The position numbers and the translations under genes are program-made. Below, piece by piece: positions 15,896-24,837 of a DNA stretch of 64,000 nucleotides; positions within the stretch are counted from its first letter, which is position 1, and each line of letters starts with the position of its first letter. Origin of the DNA: Aldehydirespirator sp965116965 (GTDB lineage Bacteria > Actinomycetota > Acidimicrobiia > Acidimicrobiales > Aldehydirespiratoraceae); contig OZ220743.1 in the NCBI GenBank assembly GCA_965116965.1, forward strand, positions 1,860,001 to 1,924,000, in the 5' to 3' direction. Below the pieces are notes generated by a model, which saw only the letters and a list, made by a program, of their open reading frames with translations, was not told the DNA's origin and did not search any database.

Positions 15896-17335
15896 TTGCG
15901 CCGCAAACTCGCCTATGTGATCGGCATCGTCGCGGTCGCCGCCGCCGGCGTGGTGTACACGCTCGCCGCCGGCAACGAGCCCCTGCTCGGCCTCGACCTG
16001 CAGGGCGGCGCCAGCGTCGTGCTGGAGCCGACCCGCGTCGCCGAGCCCGAGGAGCTGGACATCGCGGTGGAGATCATCCGCAACCGGGTGGACGGCCTGG
16101 GCGTGGCCGAGCCCGAGATCTCCACCCAGGGCAACAACATCCTCGTGCAGCTCCCCGGCGTCGACGAGCAGCAGCGGGCCCTTGACCTGGTGGGCCAGAC
16201 CGCCGAGCTGCGCTTCCGGCCCGTGCTCAGCGTGGTGGCGGAGAGCTCGCTGGAGAGCACGGACGCCGACGAGACGCTGCTGGACTTGTTCGCCCTCAGC
16301 GAGGGCGACGTCGCCGCCGAAGCGGATGTCGTCCTGCCCCAGTACGACGACGACCGCAACATCGTGTTCCGCTACCAGCTCGGCCCCACCGCCGTGGCCG
16401 GCGACGGCCTGGAGGGTGCCGTCGCCCAGTTCCACTCGTTCATCGGCTGGCACGTCGCGCCGACGTTCAAGCCCGGAGCCGAGGGCATCGACCTGTTCAA
16501 CGAGGTGAGCCGCCGGTGCCACAGCCGTGTCCCCTCGTGCCCCACGCAGCAGGTGGCCATAGAGATGGACAACGAGGTCGTGAGCGCGCCCAGCGTCCAG
16601 GCCGACAACGCCTTCTTCGAGCCGTTCGAGCGTTCCGGCATCACCATCTCCGGGGGGTTCAGCGAGCAGGAGGCCCGCGACGTGGCCCTCGTTCTCGACT
16701 ACGGCGCCCTGCCGGTGGAACTGGAGGCCCAGCAGAGCCAGATCGTGTCGGCGTCGCTGGGAACCGACGCGCTGTCCGCCGGCGTCCTCGCGGGACTGAT
16801 CGGGCTGGGGCTCGTGACGGTGTACCTGCTGACCTACTACCGCCTGCTCGGCCTGGTGGCCATGGCCAGCCTCGGCCTGTCCGGCGCGATGCTGTGGGCG
16901 ATCATCGCCTGGCTGGGCGAGACCCAGGGCCTGGCACTGACCCTGGCGGGCGTCACCGGCCTCATCGTCGCCATCGGCGTGTCGGTGGACTCCAACATCG
17001 TGTACTTCGAGCACCTCAAGGAGGACGTCCGCTCGGGCCGGACGCTGCGCTCCGCGGTGGACCGGGCCTTCCCGGTGGCCTTCGCCACCATCGTCAAGGC
17101 GGACTTCGCGTCGCTGATCGCGGCCGCGGTGCTGTACTTCCTGACCGTGGGCCAGGTCCGGGGCTTCGCGCTGTACCTCGGGCTGGCGACGATCCTCGAT
17201 CTGGTGGCCACGTACTTCTTCATGGGTCCGCTGATCGGCCTCATGTCGCGCCGCTCGGGCCTGTACTCCCATCCGGGCCGGTTCGGCATACCGGCGAAGA
17301 TGGCGGGGGCACAGCAGCCGGGAGCTGCCGCATGA
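15896..17335 (+). CDS. secD: protein translocase subunit SecD
   Basis: SecD uses the proton gradient to assist late steps of Sec-dependent export. The TTG start at 15896 follows GGGAGGG. The first membrane segment is near residues 5-25, followed by the P1 head region (LGLDLQGGASVVLEP; NRVDGLGVAEPEI). Five further membrane segments lie in the last 190 residues with the SecD signature VTGLIVAIGVSVDSNIVYFE. At 479 residues it is a compact SecD. The stop (17333-17335) lies within a 16-bp sequence repeated 35 bp downstream at the start of secF. Confidence 0.95.
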   Translation: MRRKLAYVIGIVAVAAAGVVYTLAAGNEPLLGLDLQGGASVVLEPTRVAEPEELDIAVEIIRNRVDGLGVAEPEISTQGNNILVQLPGVDEQQRALDLVGQTAELRFRPVLSVVAESSLESTDADETLLDLFALSEGDVAAEADVVLPQYDDDRNIVFRYQLGPTAVAGDGLEGAVAQFHSFIGWHVAPTFKPGAEGIDLFNEVSRRCHSRVPSCPTQQVAIEMDNEVVSAPSVQADNAFFEPFERSGITISGGFSEQEARDVALVLDYGALPVELEAQQSQIVSASLGTDALSAGVLAGLIGLGLVTVYLLTYYRLLGLVAMASLGLSGAMLWAIIAWLGETQGLALTLAGVTGLIVAIGVSVDSNIVYFEHLKEDVRSGRTLRSAVDRAFPVAFATIVKADFASLIAAAVLYFLTVGQVRGFALYLGLATILDLVATYFFMGPLIGLMSRRSGLYSHPGRFGIPAKMAGAQQPGAAA

Positions 17336-17370
17336 CCGCGGCCGTCGCAGTGTGGGGAGCTGCCGCATGA
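17320..17370 (+). repeat. 16-bp direct repeat at the secD/secF junction
   Basis: The sequence GGGAGCTGCCGCATGA occurs at 17320-17335 and again at 17355-17370. In both copies it holds a ribosome-binding-like GGAG and an ATGA stop-start element. In the first, TGA ends secD; in the second, ATG begins secF. A local tandem duplication seems to have separated genes that once overlapped. Confidence 0.8.
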
Positions 17371-18500
17371 GGGGCGGGCCGCTGGGCGTGCTGGCGTCGG
17401 TGTACCGCGGGGAGCAGCAGATCGACTTCCCGCGGCTGTGGCGGCGGGCACTGATCGGCTCCCTCGCGGCGGTGGTGGTGAGCGTGGCCAGCTTCGGGCT
17501 GCGCGGCGTCGATCTGGGCATCGAGTTCGAGGGAGGCACCTCCTGGGAGGTCCCCGCGCCGGGTGTGTCGGTGGCCGAGGCCCGCGACGCGCTGAGGGGC
17601 ACGGGCGCGGCCGACGCCAAGATCCAGACGGTCGGCGGCGACACCATCAGGGTGCGGGCCGACATCGAGGACCGCGAGGCGGTCGACCGGGTGCGCGACG
17701 CCCTGGCCGGCCTGGCCGGCGTCACCGGAGACGACGTGAGCGTGACCACCGTCGGGCCGTCCTGGGGGGCGGAGATCACCAGCAAGGCCCGCAACGCGCT
17801 GATCGCCTTCTTCGCGCTCATCGCCGTCTACATCGCCATAAGGCTCGAGTGGAAGATGGCGGTGGGCGCGTTGGTGGCCGTCGTCCACGACATCGTGGTG
17901 TCGGTGGGGTTCTACTCCGTGTTCCAGTTCGAGATCACCCCGGCCACGGTCATCGCGTTCCTGACGATCATGGGGTATTCGCTGTACGACACCATCGTCG
18001 TGTACGACAAGGTGCGCGAGGTGGTGGGCCGGGTGTCGGCCACCGGTCGCTACACCTACACCGAGATGATGAACCTGTCGCTCAACCAGGTGCTGATGCG
18101 GTCGGTCAACACCTCCATCACCTCGATGATTCCGGTGGCGTCGATGCTGGTGATCGGTTCGTTCGTCCTGGGCGCGGTCACGCTCCAGGAGTTCGCGGTC
18201 GCTCTGCTGGTGGGCATCGTCGTGGGCACGTACTCTTCGTTGTTCGTAGCAGCCGCAGTGGTGGCCAGGATGAAGGAACGGGAGCCGGCCTACGTCGAGA
18301 TCGCCGAGCGGGTCCGTCAGCGCGGCGGTGCGGCCGGTGCCGGCACCCGCACGGTCGCGACCGACGACGCAGTGCTCGGCGAAGCGGCCGCGGCCAAGCG
18401 GTCGGCCACGGCCCGGCGGTCGGGTCCGGCTCCCCGAGCCGCGGCAGGGCCGGCGCAGGGCGCGATACCGCCGCGTCCTCGAAAGAAGAAGAAGCGGTGA
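17367..18500 (+). CDS. secF: protein translocase subunit SecF
   Basis: Partner of SecD in the export motor. ATG 17367 gives 377 residues; the frame also allows GTG 17352. Family motifs include GIEFEGGTSW after the first membrane segment, then the conserved block ATVIAFLTIMGYSLYDTIVV and MRSVNTSITSMIPVASML. The C-terminus is a long Ala/Arg/Pro-rich basic tail ending PRKKKKR, probably cytoplasmic. It is followed after 31 bp by copy B of the dispersed repeat. Confidence 0.95.
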   Translation: MRGGPLGVLASVYRGEQQIDFPRLWRRALIGSLAAVVVSVASFGLRGVDLGIEFEGGTSWEVPAPGVSVAEARDALRGTGAADAKIQTVGGDTIRVRADIEDREAVDRVRDALAGLAGVTGDDVSVTTVGPSWGAEITSKARNALIAFFALIAVYIAIRLEWKMAVGALVAVVHDIVVSVGFYSVFQFEITPATVIAFLTIMGYSLYDTIVVYDKVREVVGRVSATGRYTYTEMMNLSLNQVLMRSVNTSITSMIPVASMLVIGSFVLGAVTLQEFAVALLVGIVVGTYSSLFVAAAVVARMKEREPAYVEIAERVRQRGGAAGAGTRTVATDDAVLGEAAAAKRSATARRSGPAPRAAAGPAQGAIPPRPRKKKKR

Positions 18501-18531
18501 TCACCATGGTTCGCCGTCACCGGGGCTGCCC

Positions 18532-18625
18532 AGAGGCCGAGCGGCGACAACTCATGCCGGTGCTCGCAAGGCGCCGGACGAGGCCGTGGCCCGAGCAGCC
18601 CGTGAGCGAAGCGAACAAGGGCGGA
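18532..18625 (+). repeat. dispersed two-box intergenic repeat, copy B
   Basis: The short box AGAGGCCGAGCGG is at 18532-18544 and the core at 18579-18625, beginning CGAGGCCGTGGCCCGAGC. It lies between the secF stop and the rel start. It has two substitutions relative to the other copies, including CAGCC in place of CGGCC. Confidence 0.75.
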
Positions 18626-18676
18626 AGACGACATGCCGCGCCGTCAGGCGCTCCCATGCCGGTGGGGGTCTGCTAG

Positions 18677-20917
18677 GTGGCCACCGTCACCCGGGTCCTG
18701 CCCTGGAGGCGCGGCGCCCGGCGCCCCGCGGCGGCCGAGATCGCCCCGCTGCTGGAGTGCTACCGCCAGCGCCACCGGGATCGTTCGCCTGATCTGATCC
18801 TGCGGGCCTTCGACACCGCCGCGGCGGCCCATGAGGGCCAGATGCGCCTGTCGGGGGAGCCCTACATCCGCCATCCGCTGGCCGTCGCCACCATCGTGGC
18901 GAAGCTCGGGCTCGACGATGTGACCATCGCGGCGTCGCTGCTGCACGACGCCGTGGAGGACACCGACGTGGCCCTGGCCACCATCGAGACCGACTTCGGG
19001 GCCGAGGTCACCCGCATCGTGGACGGGGTCACCAAGCTGGACCGGGTCCAGTACGACACCCGCGAGCAGCAGCAGGCGGCGTCGGTGCGCAAGATGATCG
19101 TCGCCATCGCCCGCGATCTGAGGGTCCTGATCATCAAGCTGGCCGACCGGCTGCACAACCTGCGCACGCTGGCGGTGCTGCCGGCGTTCAAGCAGGACTA
19201 CATCGCCCGCGAGACCCTCGACGTGTACGCGCCGCTGGCCCACCGCCTCGGGATGCAGGACCTCAGGCAGCAGCTGGAGGATCTCGCCTTCGCCGCGTTG
19301 GAGCCCCGCCGTTATGCCGAGATCGACCAGATGGTGCAGCAGCGGGCCCCCGAGCGCGACATATACCTGGAGCAGGTGCTGGGCGACGTGGAGGCCCGCC
19401 TGGCCGAGCTGGGGATCAAGGCGGCGGTCACCGGCCGCCCCAAGCACCTGTGGTCGATCTACGAGAAGATGGTGGTGAAGGGCCGGTCCTTCGAGGAGAT
19501 CTTCGACCTTGTCGGCATCCGCGTGCTGGTGGACTCGGTGCGGGACTGCTACGCGGCCCTCGGCTCGATCCATGCCACCTGGCGGCCGGTGCAGGGCCGG
19601 TTCAAGGACTACATCGCCATGCCCAAGTTCAACCTCTACCAGTCGCTGCACACGACGGTGGTGGGGCCGGCGGGCAAGGCCCTCGAGGTGCAGATCCGGA
19701 CCCGGGCGATGCACGAGCGGGCCGAGCACGGCGTGGCCGCCCACTGGGAGTACAAGGACGCTTCGCCGTCGGAGGAGATGGCCTGGCTGTCGCGCATCGT
19801 GGGCTGGCAGCAGGAGACTTCGGATCCGGCGGAGTTCATGTCCAACCTCAAGACGGAGCTCGACACCGACGAGGTGTACGTGTTCACCCCCAAGGGCAGG
19901 GTCATCGAACTGCCGGTGGGGGCCACCCCGGTGGACTTCGCCTACAGCATCCACACCGACGTGGGCCACGCCTGCGTCGGGGCCAAGGTGAACGGCCGGC
20001 TGGTGGCGCTGGACAGCCGCCTGCTGTCGGGCGACGTGGTGGAGGTCTTCACCACCCGCACCGAGGGCGCGGGACCGAGCCGGGACTGGCTCAAGTTCGT
20101 GGCCAGCCGCCGGGCGGTCAACAAGATCAAGCAGTGGTACTCGCGCGAGCGCCGGGCCGACGCCATCGAGAACGGGCGCGACGACCTCATCCAGGCCCTG
20201 CGGCGCGAGGGTCTTCCCGCCCAGCGCCTGCTGAAGGACAAGCTGCTGGAAACCATCGCCGAGCAGCTCAACTACAGCTCCACCGATCTGCTGTTCCTGG
20301 CCATAGGCGAGGGCCACCAGTCGGCGTCGTCTGTGGCCGGCCGGTTCGCCCGGGCCCTGCAGGGCGACGACGCCGACGGCGAGACCGAGCGCGACCTCCT
20401 GCCCACCACGGCGAGGCGGCGGGCCGGCCATCTGCGCAGCGACTCCGACGTGGGCGTGCACGTGGAGGGCCTCGACGACATCCTCATCCGGCTGTCGCAG
20501 TGCTGTGCACCGGTGCCGCCCGACGAGATCATGGGCTTCGTGACCCGGGGCCGGGGCGTGTCGGTGCACCAGGCCGACTGTGTCAACGCCATCGGGCTCG
20601 CCGAGGGCCAGACCGACCGGCTGATCGAGGTCGAGTGGGACGCCGACTTCGCCGGCAAGTTCTCGACGACCATCTCGGTGCAGGGGCTGGACCGGCCCGG
20701 TCTGCTGCGCGACGTGACCGACGTGCTGGCCGAGCACCGCCTGAGCATCATCAGCGCGAAGGCCGAGACGGGCGACGACTTCATCGCCCGCATGGACTTC
20801 GAGTTCGAGCTGGCCGACCTGTCCCAGCTCGACTCGGTGCTGTCAAGCGTCCTCGCCCTGGAAGCGGTGTTCGAGGCCTACCGAGTAATCCCCGGCCGCA
20901 ACGCCCGCTCCGGGTAG
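18677..20917 (+). CDS. rel: bifunctional (p)ppGpp synthetase/hydrolase Rel
   Basis: A 746-residue stringent-response enzyme in the cytosol. The HD hydrolase domain is intact (His52, His66, and LLHDAVEDT with His90-Asp91). The synthetase domain has YQSLHTTVVGPAGK and RTRAMHERAEHGVAAHW. A TGS domain (VFTPKGRVIELPVGATPVDF) and a C-terminal ACT domain (QGLDRPGLLRDVTDVLAE) follow. Both active sites look complete, so it should make and degrade (p)ppGpp, as usual for the single Rel of Actinobacteria. GTG start at 18677. Confidence 0.96.
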   Translation: MATVTRVLPWRRGARRPAAAEIAPLLECYRQRHRDRSPDLILRAFDTAAAAHEGQMRLSGEPYIRHPLAVATIVAKLGLDDVTIAASLLHDAVEDTDVALATIETDFGAEVTRIVDGVTKLDRVQYDTREQQQAASVRKMIVAIARDLRVLIIKLADRLHNLRTLAVLPAFKQDYIARETLDVYAPLAHRLGMQDLRQQLEDLAFAALEPRRYAEIDQMVQQRAPERDIYLEQVLGDVEARLAELGIKAAVTGRPKHLWSIYEKMVVKGRSFEEIFDLVGIRVLVDSVRDCYAALGSIHATWRPVQGRFKDYIAMPKFNLYQSLHTTVVGPAGKALEVQIRTRAMHERAEHGVAAHWEYKDASPSEEMAWLSRIVGWQQETSDPAEFMSNLKTELDTDEVYVFTPKGRVIELPVGATPVDFAYSIHTDVGHACVGAKVNGRLVALDSRLLSGDVVEVFTTRTEGAGPSRDWLKFVASRRAVNKIKQWYSRERRADAIENGRDDLIQALRREGLPAQRLLKDKLLETIAEQLNYSSTDLLFLAIGEGHQSASSVAGRFARALQGDDADGETERDLLPTTARRRAGHLRSDSDVGVHVEGLDDILIRLSQCCAPVPPDEIMGFVTRGRGVSVHQADCVNAIGLAEGQTDRLIEVEWDADFAGKFSTTISVQGLDRPGLLRDVTDVLAEHRLSIISAKAETGDDFIARMDFEFELADLSQLDSVLSSVLALEAVFEAYRVIPGRNARSG

Positions 20918-20927
20918 GTCCCACGAC

Positions 20928-20959
20928 GGCTGCATGGGCAAGCCCAGCCGGCCCTTTTT
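20928..20959 (+). terminator. possible intrinsic terminator after rel
   Basis: GGCTG (20928-20932) can pair with CAGCC (20945-20949), with additional GGGC/GCCC complementarity in the loop. Five T residues follow at 20955-20959. It lies 11 bp past the rel stop. The stem is short, so support is moderate. The rest of 20960-21163 shows no gene. Confidence 0.45.
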
Positions 20960-21163
20960 ATGGCCCTCGCTGCTAGCTCTGCATTTGAAGAGGCAACATG
21001 CCGAATCTTCAAGCGCCACGGAGCCGCACCTGCGAGTCGCTGTCAGCCGCTCGGGCCGCTCTCACCGCTTTCGTGGTCGTCGCGGCTGGCGAACGGGCGG
21101 TGCGTTCGCCGTGCAAGTAGCCTCACTTCTTGGCTCACCGCGGATAACACAGACAGGAGACCG

Positions 21164-22282
21164 ATGGGGCTGAGGGAGACGGTGGAGCGGATCGCGAACA
21201 TGCCTCGCCCGCCGGCTAACGAGGAGGCCGCGAAAATTCGAGTGCTGGTGCCGATCCTGGCCGAACTTGGCTGGGACGTGCACGACCACCGTGACACTGG
21301 CGAGGTGCTATGGGAGCACCCGGTCGGTCCCGGTAGCGGTGCAGGCCAGAAGGGACGCGCTGACATCGTGCTGGCCAAGACAGGCCACGGGCATCGTCTG
21401 CTTTGCCTTATTGAGGCCAAGTCACCGAAAGAGGACCTCTCTAAGCACGTGGACCAACTGATGGGCTATGCCTTCCATGAGGGTGTCGACATCTGCGTCC
21501 TGACGAATGGACTCGAGTGGTGGTTGTATCTGCCCCGCGAGCCCGGTCCAGCCGCGAGCCGCCGTTTCGCCGAGTTGCGGCTCAGCAGTTCATCGCATCG
21601 GCAGGTTGCCGATGACCTTGAGGCGTACATGGGTAAGGCCAACCTGAATAGCGGGGAAGCCGAGAGACGGGCCAAGGAGGCACTGAGCAAGCTCCGGGAG
21701 GCGGATCGCCTCAAGACGGAGATGCCGAGAGTCTGGCGGAGAATGCTGGATGAGCCGGATCAGGATCTTGTCGATCTGTTCGCTATGCGCGTCCACGAAC
21801 GAACGAGGTTATGGCCCTCTCCCGAAGCCCTGGCTGCCGTACTTCAAGGCAAGCTCAGCGACTCAGTCCCGGTCGCGAGACCTGGCAACCCTCCGAAAGA
21901 CACCCATCCTCTAGTCCAGCGGCCACCGAAGAGGTCTCCGAAGACAGTTGCGGGCAAAGCATGGACGCGTCCCCGAACGGTAGTGCTGTGGGGTATTGCT
22001 ACCGGGGTCACTCGTTGGACCGGTGTCATGGTCTGTGTGGCCGAAGCCGTCTATCAGCGCCATCCCCATGACTTCTTGGAACGTACGAAGGCCATGGCGG
22101 GCAAGAAGCGGCCATTCGCCTCCCAAGACCCTGCGGACTTGATTAGGGCAGGGCAGATCGCGTCGGCCGAAGTGTGGGTCGAGACGAACTTCTCCGCGGA
22201 TGACACACTAAAGAAGTGCAGGAAGCTGCTTGAGATCTTCGGGTACTCTGCCAGCGACTTGGATGTCTTGACTAAGGAGTAG
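21164..22282 (+). CDS. HSDR_N-type nuclease-domain protein
   Basis: A 372-residue protein whose N-terminal half resembles the nuclease region of type I restriction HsdR subunits. It has IRVLVPILAELGWD, GRADIVLA and CLIEAKSPKEDLSKHVDQ, with Asp and Glu-x-Lys of a PD-(D/E)xK site, and ends with DICVLTNGLEWWLYLP. The C-terminal part is unassigned (TVVLWGIATGVTRWTGVMVC; SADDTLKKCRKLLEIFGY). No helicase domain is attached. ATG 21164 is preceded by CAGGAGA, and the frame is open further upstream. It lies at the edge of the rel/hisS accessory island, convergent with tcmP. The 200 bp after it (22283-22482) hold no gene. Confidence 0.75.
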   Translation: MGLRETVERIANMPRPPANEEAAKIRVLVPILAELGWDVHDHRDTGEVLWEHPVGPGSGAGQKGRADIVLAKTGHGHRLLCLIEAKSPKEDLSKHVDQLMGYAFHEGVDICVLTNGLEWWLYLPREPGPAASRRFAELRLSSSSHRQVADDLEAYMGKANLNSGEAERRAKEALSKLREADRLKTEMPRVWRRMLDEPDQDLVDLFAMRVHERTRLWPSPEALAAVLQGKLSDSVPVARPGNPPKDTHPLVQRPPKRSPKTVAGKAWTRPRTVVLWGIATGVTRWTGVMVCVAEAVYQRHPHDFLERTKAMAGKKRPFASQDPADLIRAGQIASAEVWVETNFSADDTLKKCRKLLEIFGYSASDLDVLTKE

Positions 22283-22482
22283 TCCAGGCGCCGTTAGCCG
22301 TCCTCAGATGGCGACATTCCACCCGTCGGCACGGTTTCGGACTCCAGGGGGTTCGAACGCCAGACCAGTTGCGTCGAGATAGAGGCTGAGCAGGCATATC
22401 TCGATCTCGGGCCGTCGCTCTTAGGCCACGGTCGCGGAGTCGGACACCATGTGGGCTGATGCCGGGATCTACCGGAGGTGCA

Positions 22483-23565
22483 TCAGAACAGTTGCGGCTC
22501 CGCCAAGCGAAACACGCGATCCGCATAGGCTTGGCCAGAGCGCACCTGATCCACCCTGCTCTGCTCCATGAGCCGATCCACAATGGGCTTGACGTGGGTC
22601 TTCTTGTAGATCGTCTCGAGGAGGGCGTCCTCGCAGAGCTCCGCCATGTTGTGGTTGCGATTGCCGAGCATCTTCAAGATACGCCCCTCTAACGGGGTGA
22701 AGTCCGGTTCCAGAATGTCGAAGGACATTTGGTTGGGATCACGCGGGTCTCGGAATCGCTGACCGGAGACACCGTCAACTTCCCACAACCCGTCCTTGAA
22801 CTTCTCTACGCCGGCCTTGTTCGTTGTCCCGAAGAAGAGATGCAGAGAGTGCCCACCTTCGTCGATCATCTCGAACGTCAGCACGTACGGAAAGCCGGCC
22901 GAGTGAAGACCCTCGCGGTACAGATCCAATAGGAACGGCTTCTTGTCGGCAGTCGGCTGCTGATCAACGCGCCGCCAGTCGCTGTGTTGGGCGAAGACAC
23001 GCTCTCCTGCTTGATGTTCCCCCTTGGCGAAGCGGATGAAGAACTGATCCTTGAATGTGATGAGCACCTCGGATGATTGCTGTTGGGCGATCCGCTGCAC
23101 AATCTCATAGTCGGCATCGGCACCCCAGCCGTCAAGATTGGCGAACACTGGTCCATCCCATCCACCCACTTCGGCGATCGCCTGCTCGAAGCAGTCGATG
23201 CACTTGTCGCAGTAGACGCGCATCACCAGGCCGGGCGGCCTAGTCGTAGGCGGGAACTGATCGTCAAGGAGGCTCTCAAGGTGCGCAGCGCGTCCGCGAT
23301 CAGCCTCGACGAAGACGAGACGTGTCTGAGTGCCATAGCGCGTCACATCGCTCCGCAGCGCCTGATCCATCGCGATCACCGGCGAACTCTCTTGGGCGTT
23401 GGTGTACTCCCCTGGACCCGCGAAGCCGTCGAAGAACGTGATCCCGTCGCCGCGGAACTGCTTTGCCATGATGGGAAACCACGCTGACATGTACCGGCGC
23501 AGCAGCGTGTGTTTCGCTGCCGTGTGGGGGTCACGCTCCCAGAGGATCCCAGTTGGAACGGCCAA
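22483..23565 (-). CDS. tcmP: three-Cys-motif partner protein TcmP
   Basis: The protein matches the TcmP family: ILWERDPHTAAKHTLLRRYM, FFDGFAGPGEYTN, LVFVEADRGRAAHLESLL, VFANLDGWGADAD and VLITFKDQFF. The fold is methyltransferase-like (DGFAGPGxY). Members occur next to a DUF5131 three-Cys protein on mobile or defence-associated loci, as here. A winged-helix-like C-terminus (TPLEGRILKMLGNRNHNMAEL) could bind DNA. I take TTG 23563-23565 as start, six bases after the DUF5131 stop; the frame is open to 23769. Molecular role unproven. Confidence 0.82.
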   Translation of the reverse strand: MAVPTGILWERDPHTAAKHTLLRRYMSAWFPIMAKQFRGDGITFFDGFAGPGEYTNAQESSPVIAMDQALRSDVTRYGTQTRLVFVEADRGRAAHLESLLDDQFPPTTRPPGLVMRVYCDKCIDCFEQAIAEVGGWDGPVFANLDGWGADADYEIVQRIAQQQSSEVLITFKDQFFIRFAKGEHQAGERVFAQHSDWRRVDQQPTADKKPFLLDLYREGLHSAGFPYVLTFEMIDEGGHSLHLFFGTTNKAGVEKFKDGLWEVDGVSGQRFRDPRDPNQMSFDILEPDFTPLEGRILKMLGNRNHNMAELCEDALLETIYKKTHVKPIVDRLMEQSRVDQVRSGQAYADRVFRLAEPQLF

Positions 23566-23570
23566 TGCGG

Positions 23571-24317
23571 TTAGGCCGTTGCCTCTTGTGGGAGCTGGTC
23601 CCACACTTCGCCCTCGAGTTCTCGGCCACCGGCCTTGGGGGTTCTGCCTCCCCATTGCTTGAAGAAGAACGCGACGCCCGCTGACGTGCATGTGTCGCGC
23701 AGCTCGGTGGCCCAGGCGAGCTCCATTGGTCGTGCGTTGGCACCGGACTCGCCACCGGCGATCAGCCAATGGATGCCCTCAAGATCGAGTGCGCCGAGCG
23801 GGCCGAGAAGAGGTTCGGCACTCACGAACCGCACTGCGGCCGGGACCTTGCGAAGATGATTGATGCGGAAGGCGTACCGGCGAGACTCCACGCTGACGCC
23901 CATCCACAGGTTCGGCGGCCAATCGAGCTCACCTGCTGCCCGGCTCAGCCGCTGAGCTCGCTTGGTGAGCAGCTGGTATCTGTGCTGCGGCGTATCTCGG
24001 ATCACGTCGAAGACCTGCTTGATGAACTCGAGCGGCACTTCGTCGTGGAAGAGGTCGCTCATCGAGTCCACGAAGACGAGCCGCGGTGCACTCCAGCGGC
24101 GAGGCACATCGAGCGATGAGGGATGCAGCGTGAGCCCAAAGCCCGGTCCACTCGTCCTCGGGTCGCCATCGAGCTGGTACTTCGGCGATCCCATCGCCTT
24201 GAGCCGTTTCGACAGCGTGAGTGCGTAGCAATGATCGCACCCCGGGGATTCGCGGTCACAACCGGTGGTCGGGTTCCACGTTGCCTCGGTCCACTCGATC
24301 GTCGACCTGTCAGCCAT
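23571..24317 (-). CDS. DUF5131 / phage Gp37-Gp68 family three-Cys-motif protein
   Basis: A 248-residue protein beginning STIEWTEATWNPTTGCD, with a CX6CX2C motif (CDRESPGCDHC) reminiscent of radical-SAM-like iron-sulphur sites. Then come FVDSMSDLFHDEVP, YQLLTKRAQRL, WMGVSVE, RFVSAEPLLGPL and IAGGESG, and FFFKQWGG near the end. These are standard family motifs. It sits directly upstream of tcmP, its usual partner, and downstream of the split DUF488 gene. ATG 24315-24317 is chosen; a TTG lies three codons upstream. Confidence 0.87.
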   Translation of the reverse strand: MADRSTIEWTEATWNPTTGCDRESPGCDHCYALTLSKRLKAMGSPKYQLDGDPRTSGPGFGLTLHPSSLDVPRRWSAPRLVFVDSMSDLFHDEVPLEFIKQVFDVIRDTPQHRYQLLTKRAQRLSRAAGELDWPPNLWMGVSVESRRYAFRINHLRKVPAAVRFVSAEPLLGPLGALDLEGIHWLIAGGESGANARPMELAWATELRDTCTSAGVAFFFKQWGGRTPKAGGRELEGEVWDQLPQEATA

Positions 24318-24837
24318 GCCCCTCAATGTAAGGCCATCGTGTGACAGTCAGAAAGTTGGATTCGTCAGGCCCAAGGACTTCGGAGGCTGGACGACATCAG
24401 GCGGATGCTTCGATCACCCAAGCCGCGGCAGGTGGAGCGCTCTGACGTCTGGCCAATGGGTGCCGAGGTACTCGACGATGAGCCGTCGGTGACAATGCGT
24501 CGCGGTGTGTTCGCTGCACAGCAGCACCGATCGCGGACGAAAGAACTCCGGTGACAGCTCTGTCTCGATGCTTCGGCTGGCGATGAGGTCCAAGAATCGG
24601 TTCTCGTAGTCGGTCCACGTGATCTCGCGATTCCGGTAGGCCTTAAGCAGGTCCGAGGTGGGTGCCAGCAGGCGCGGCTCGTGTGCATAGCCGATGCCGT
24701 GCAACTCCAGGAAGTAGAGAAGATCGTCGCGTTTGGCAAAGCCGGCGAGCTGGTTCGAGTTGTTCAGGCGGACATCGATCAGCCTCTCGACTCCCTCAGC
24801 CGTCAGGATGCCAAAGAACTCCCGCGCGGAGTGCTTA

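Noticed and set aside
15461..17821. 786-residue minus-strand open frame across yajC-secD-secF
   Set aside because: It is antisense to strongly conserved sec genes, has histidine/arginine-rich GC-skewed composition and no family motif; a high-GC shadow frame.
18644..20737. 697-residue minus-strand open frame across rel
   Set aside because: Antisense to an intact rel with all domains; composition typical of shadow frames.
22355..22385. tRNA T-arm-like GGTTCGAA
   Set aside because: The flanking bases do not pair as a T-stem and no other tRNA arms are present.
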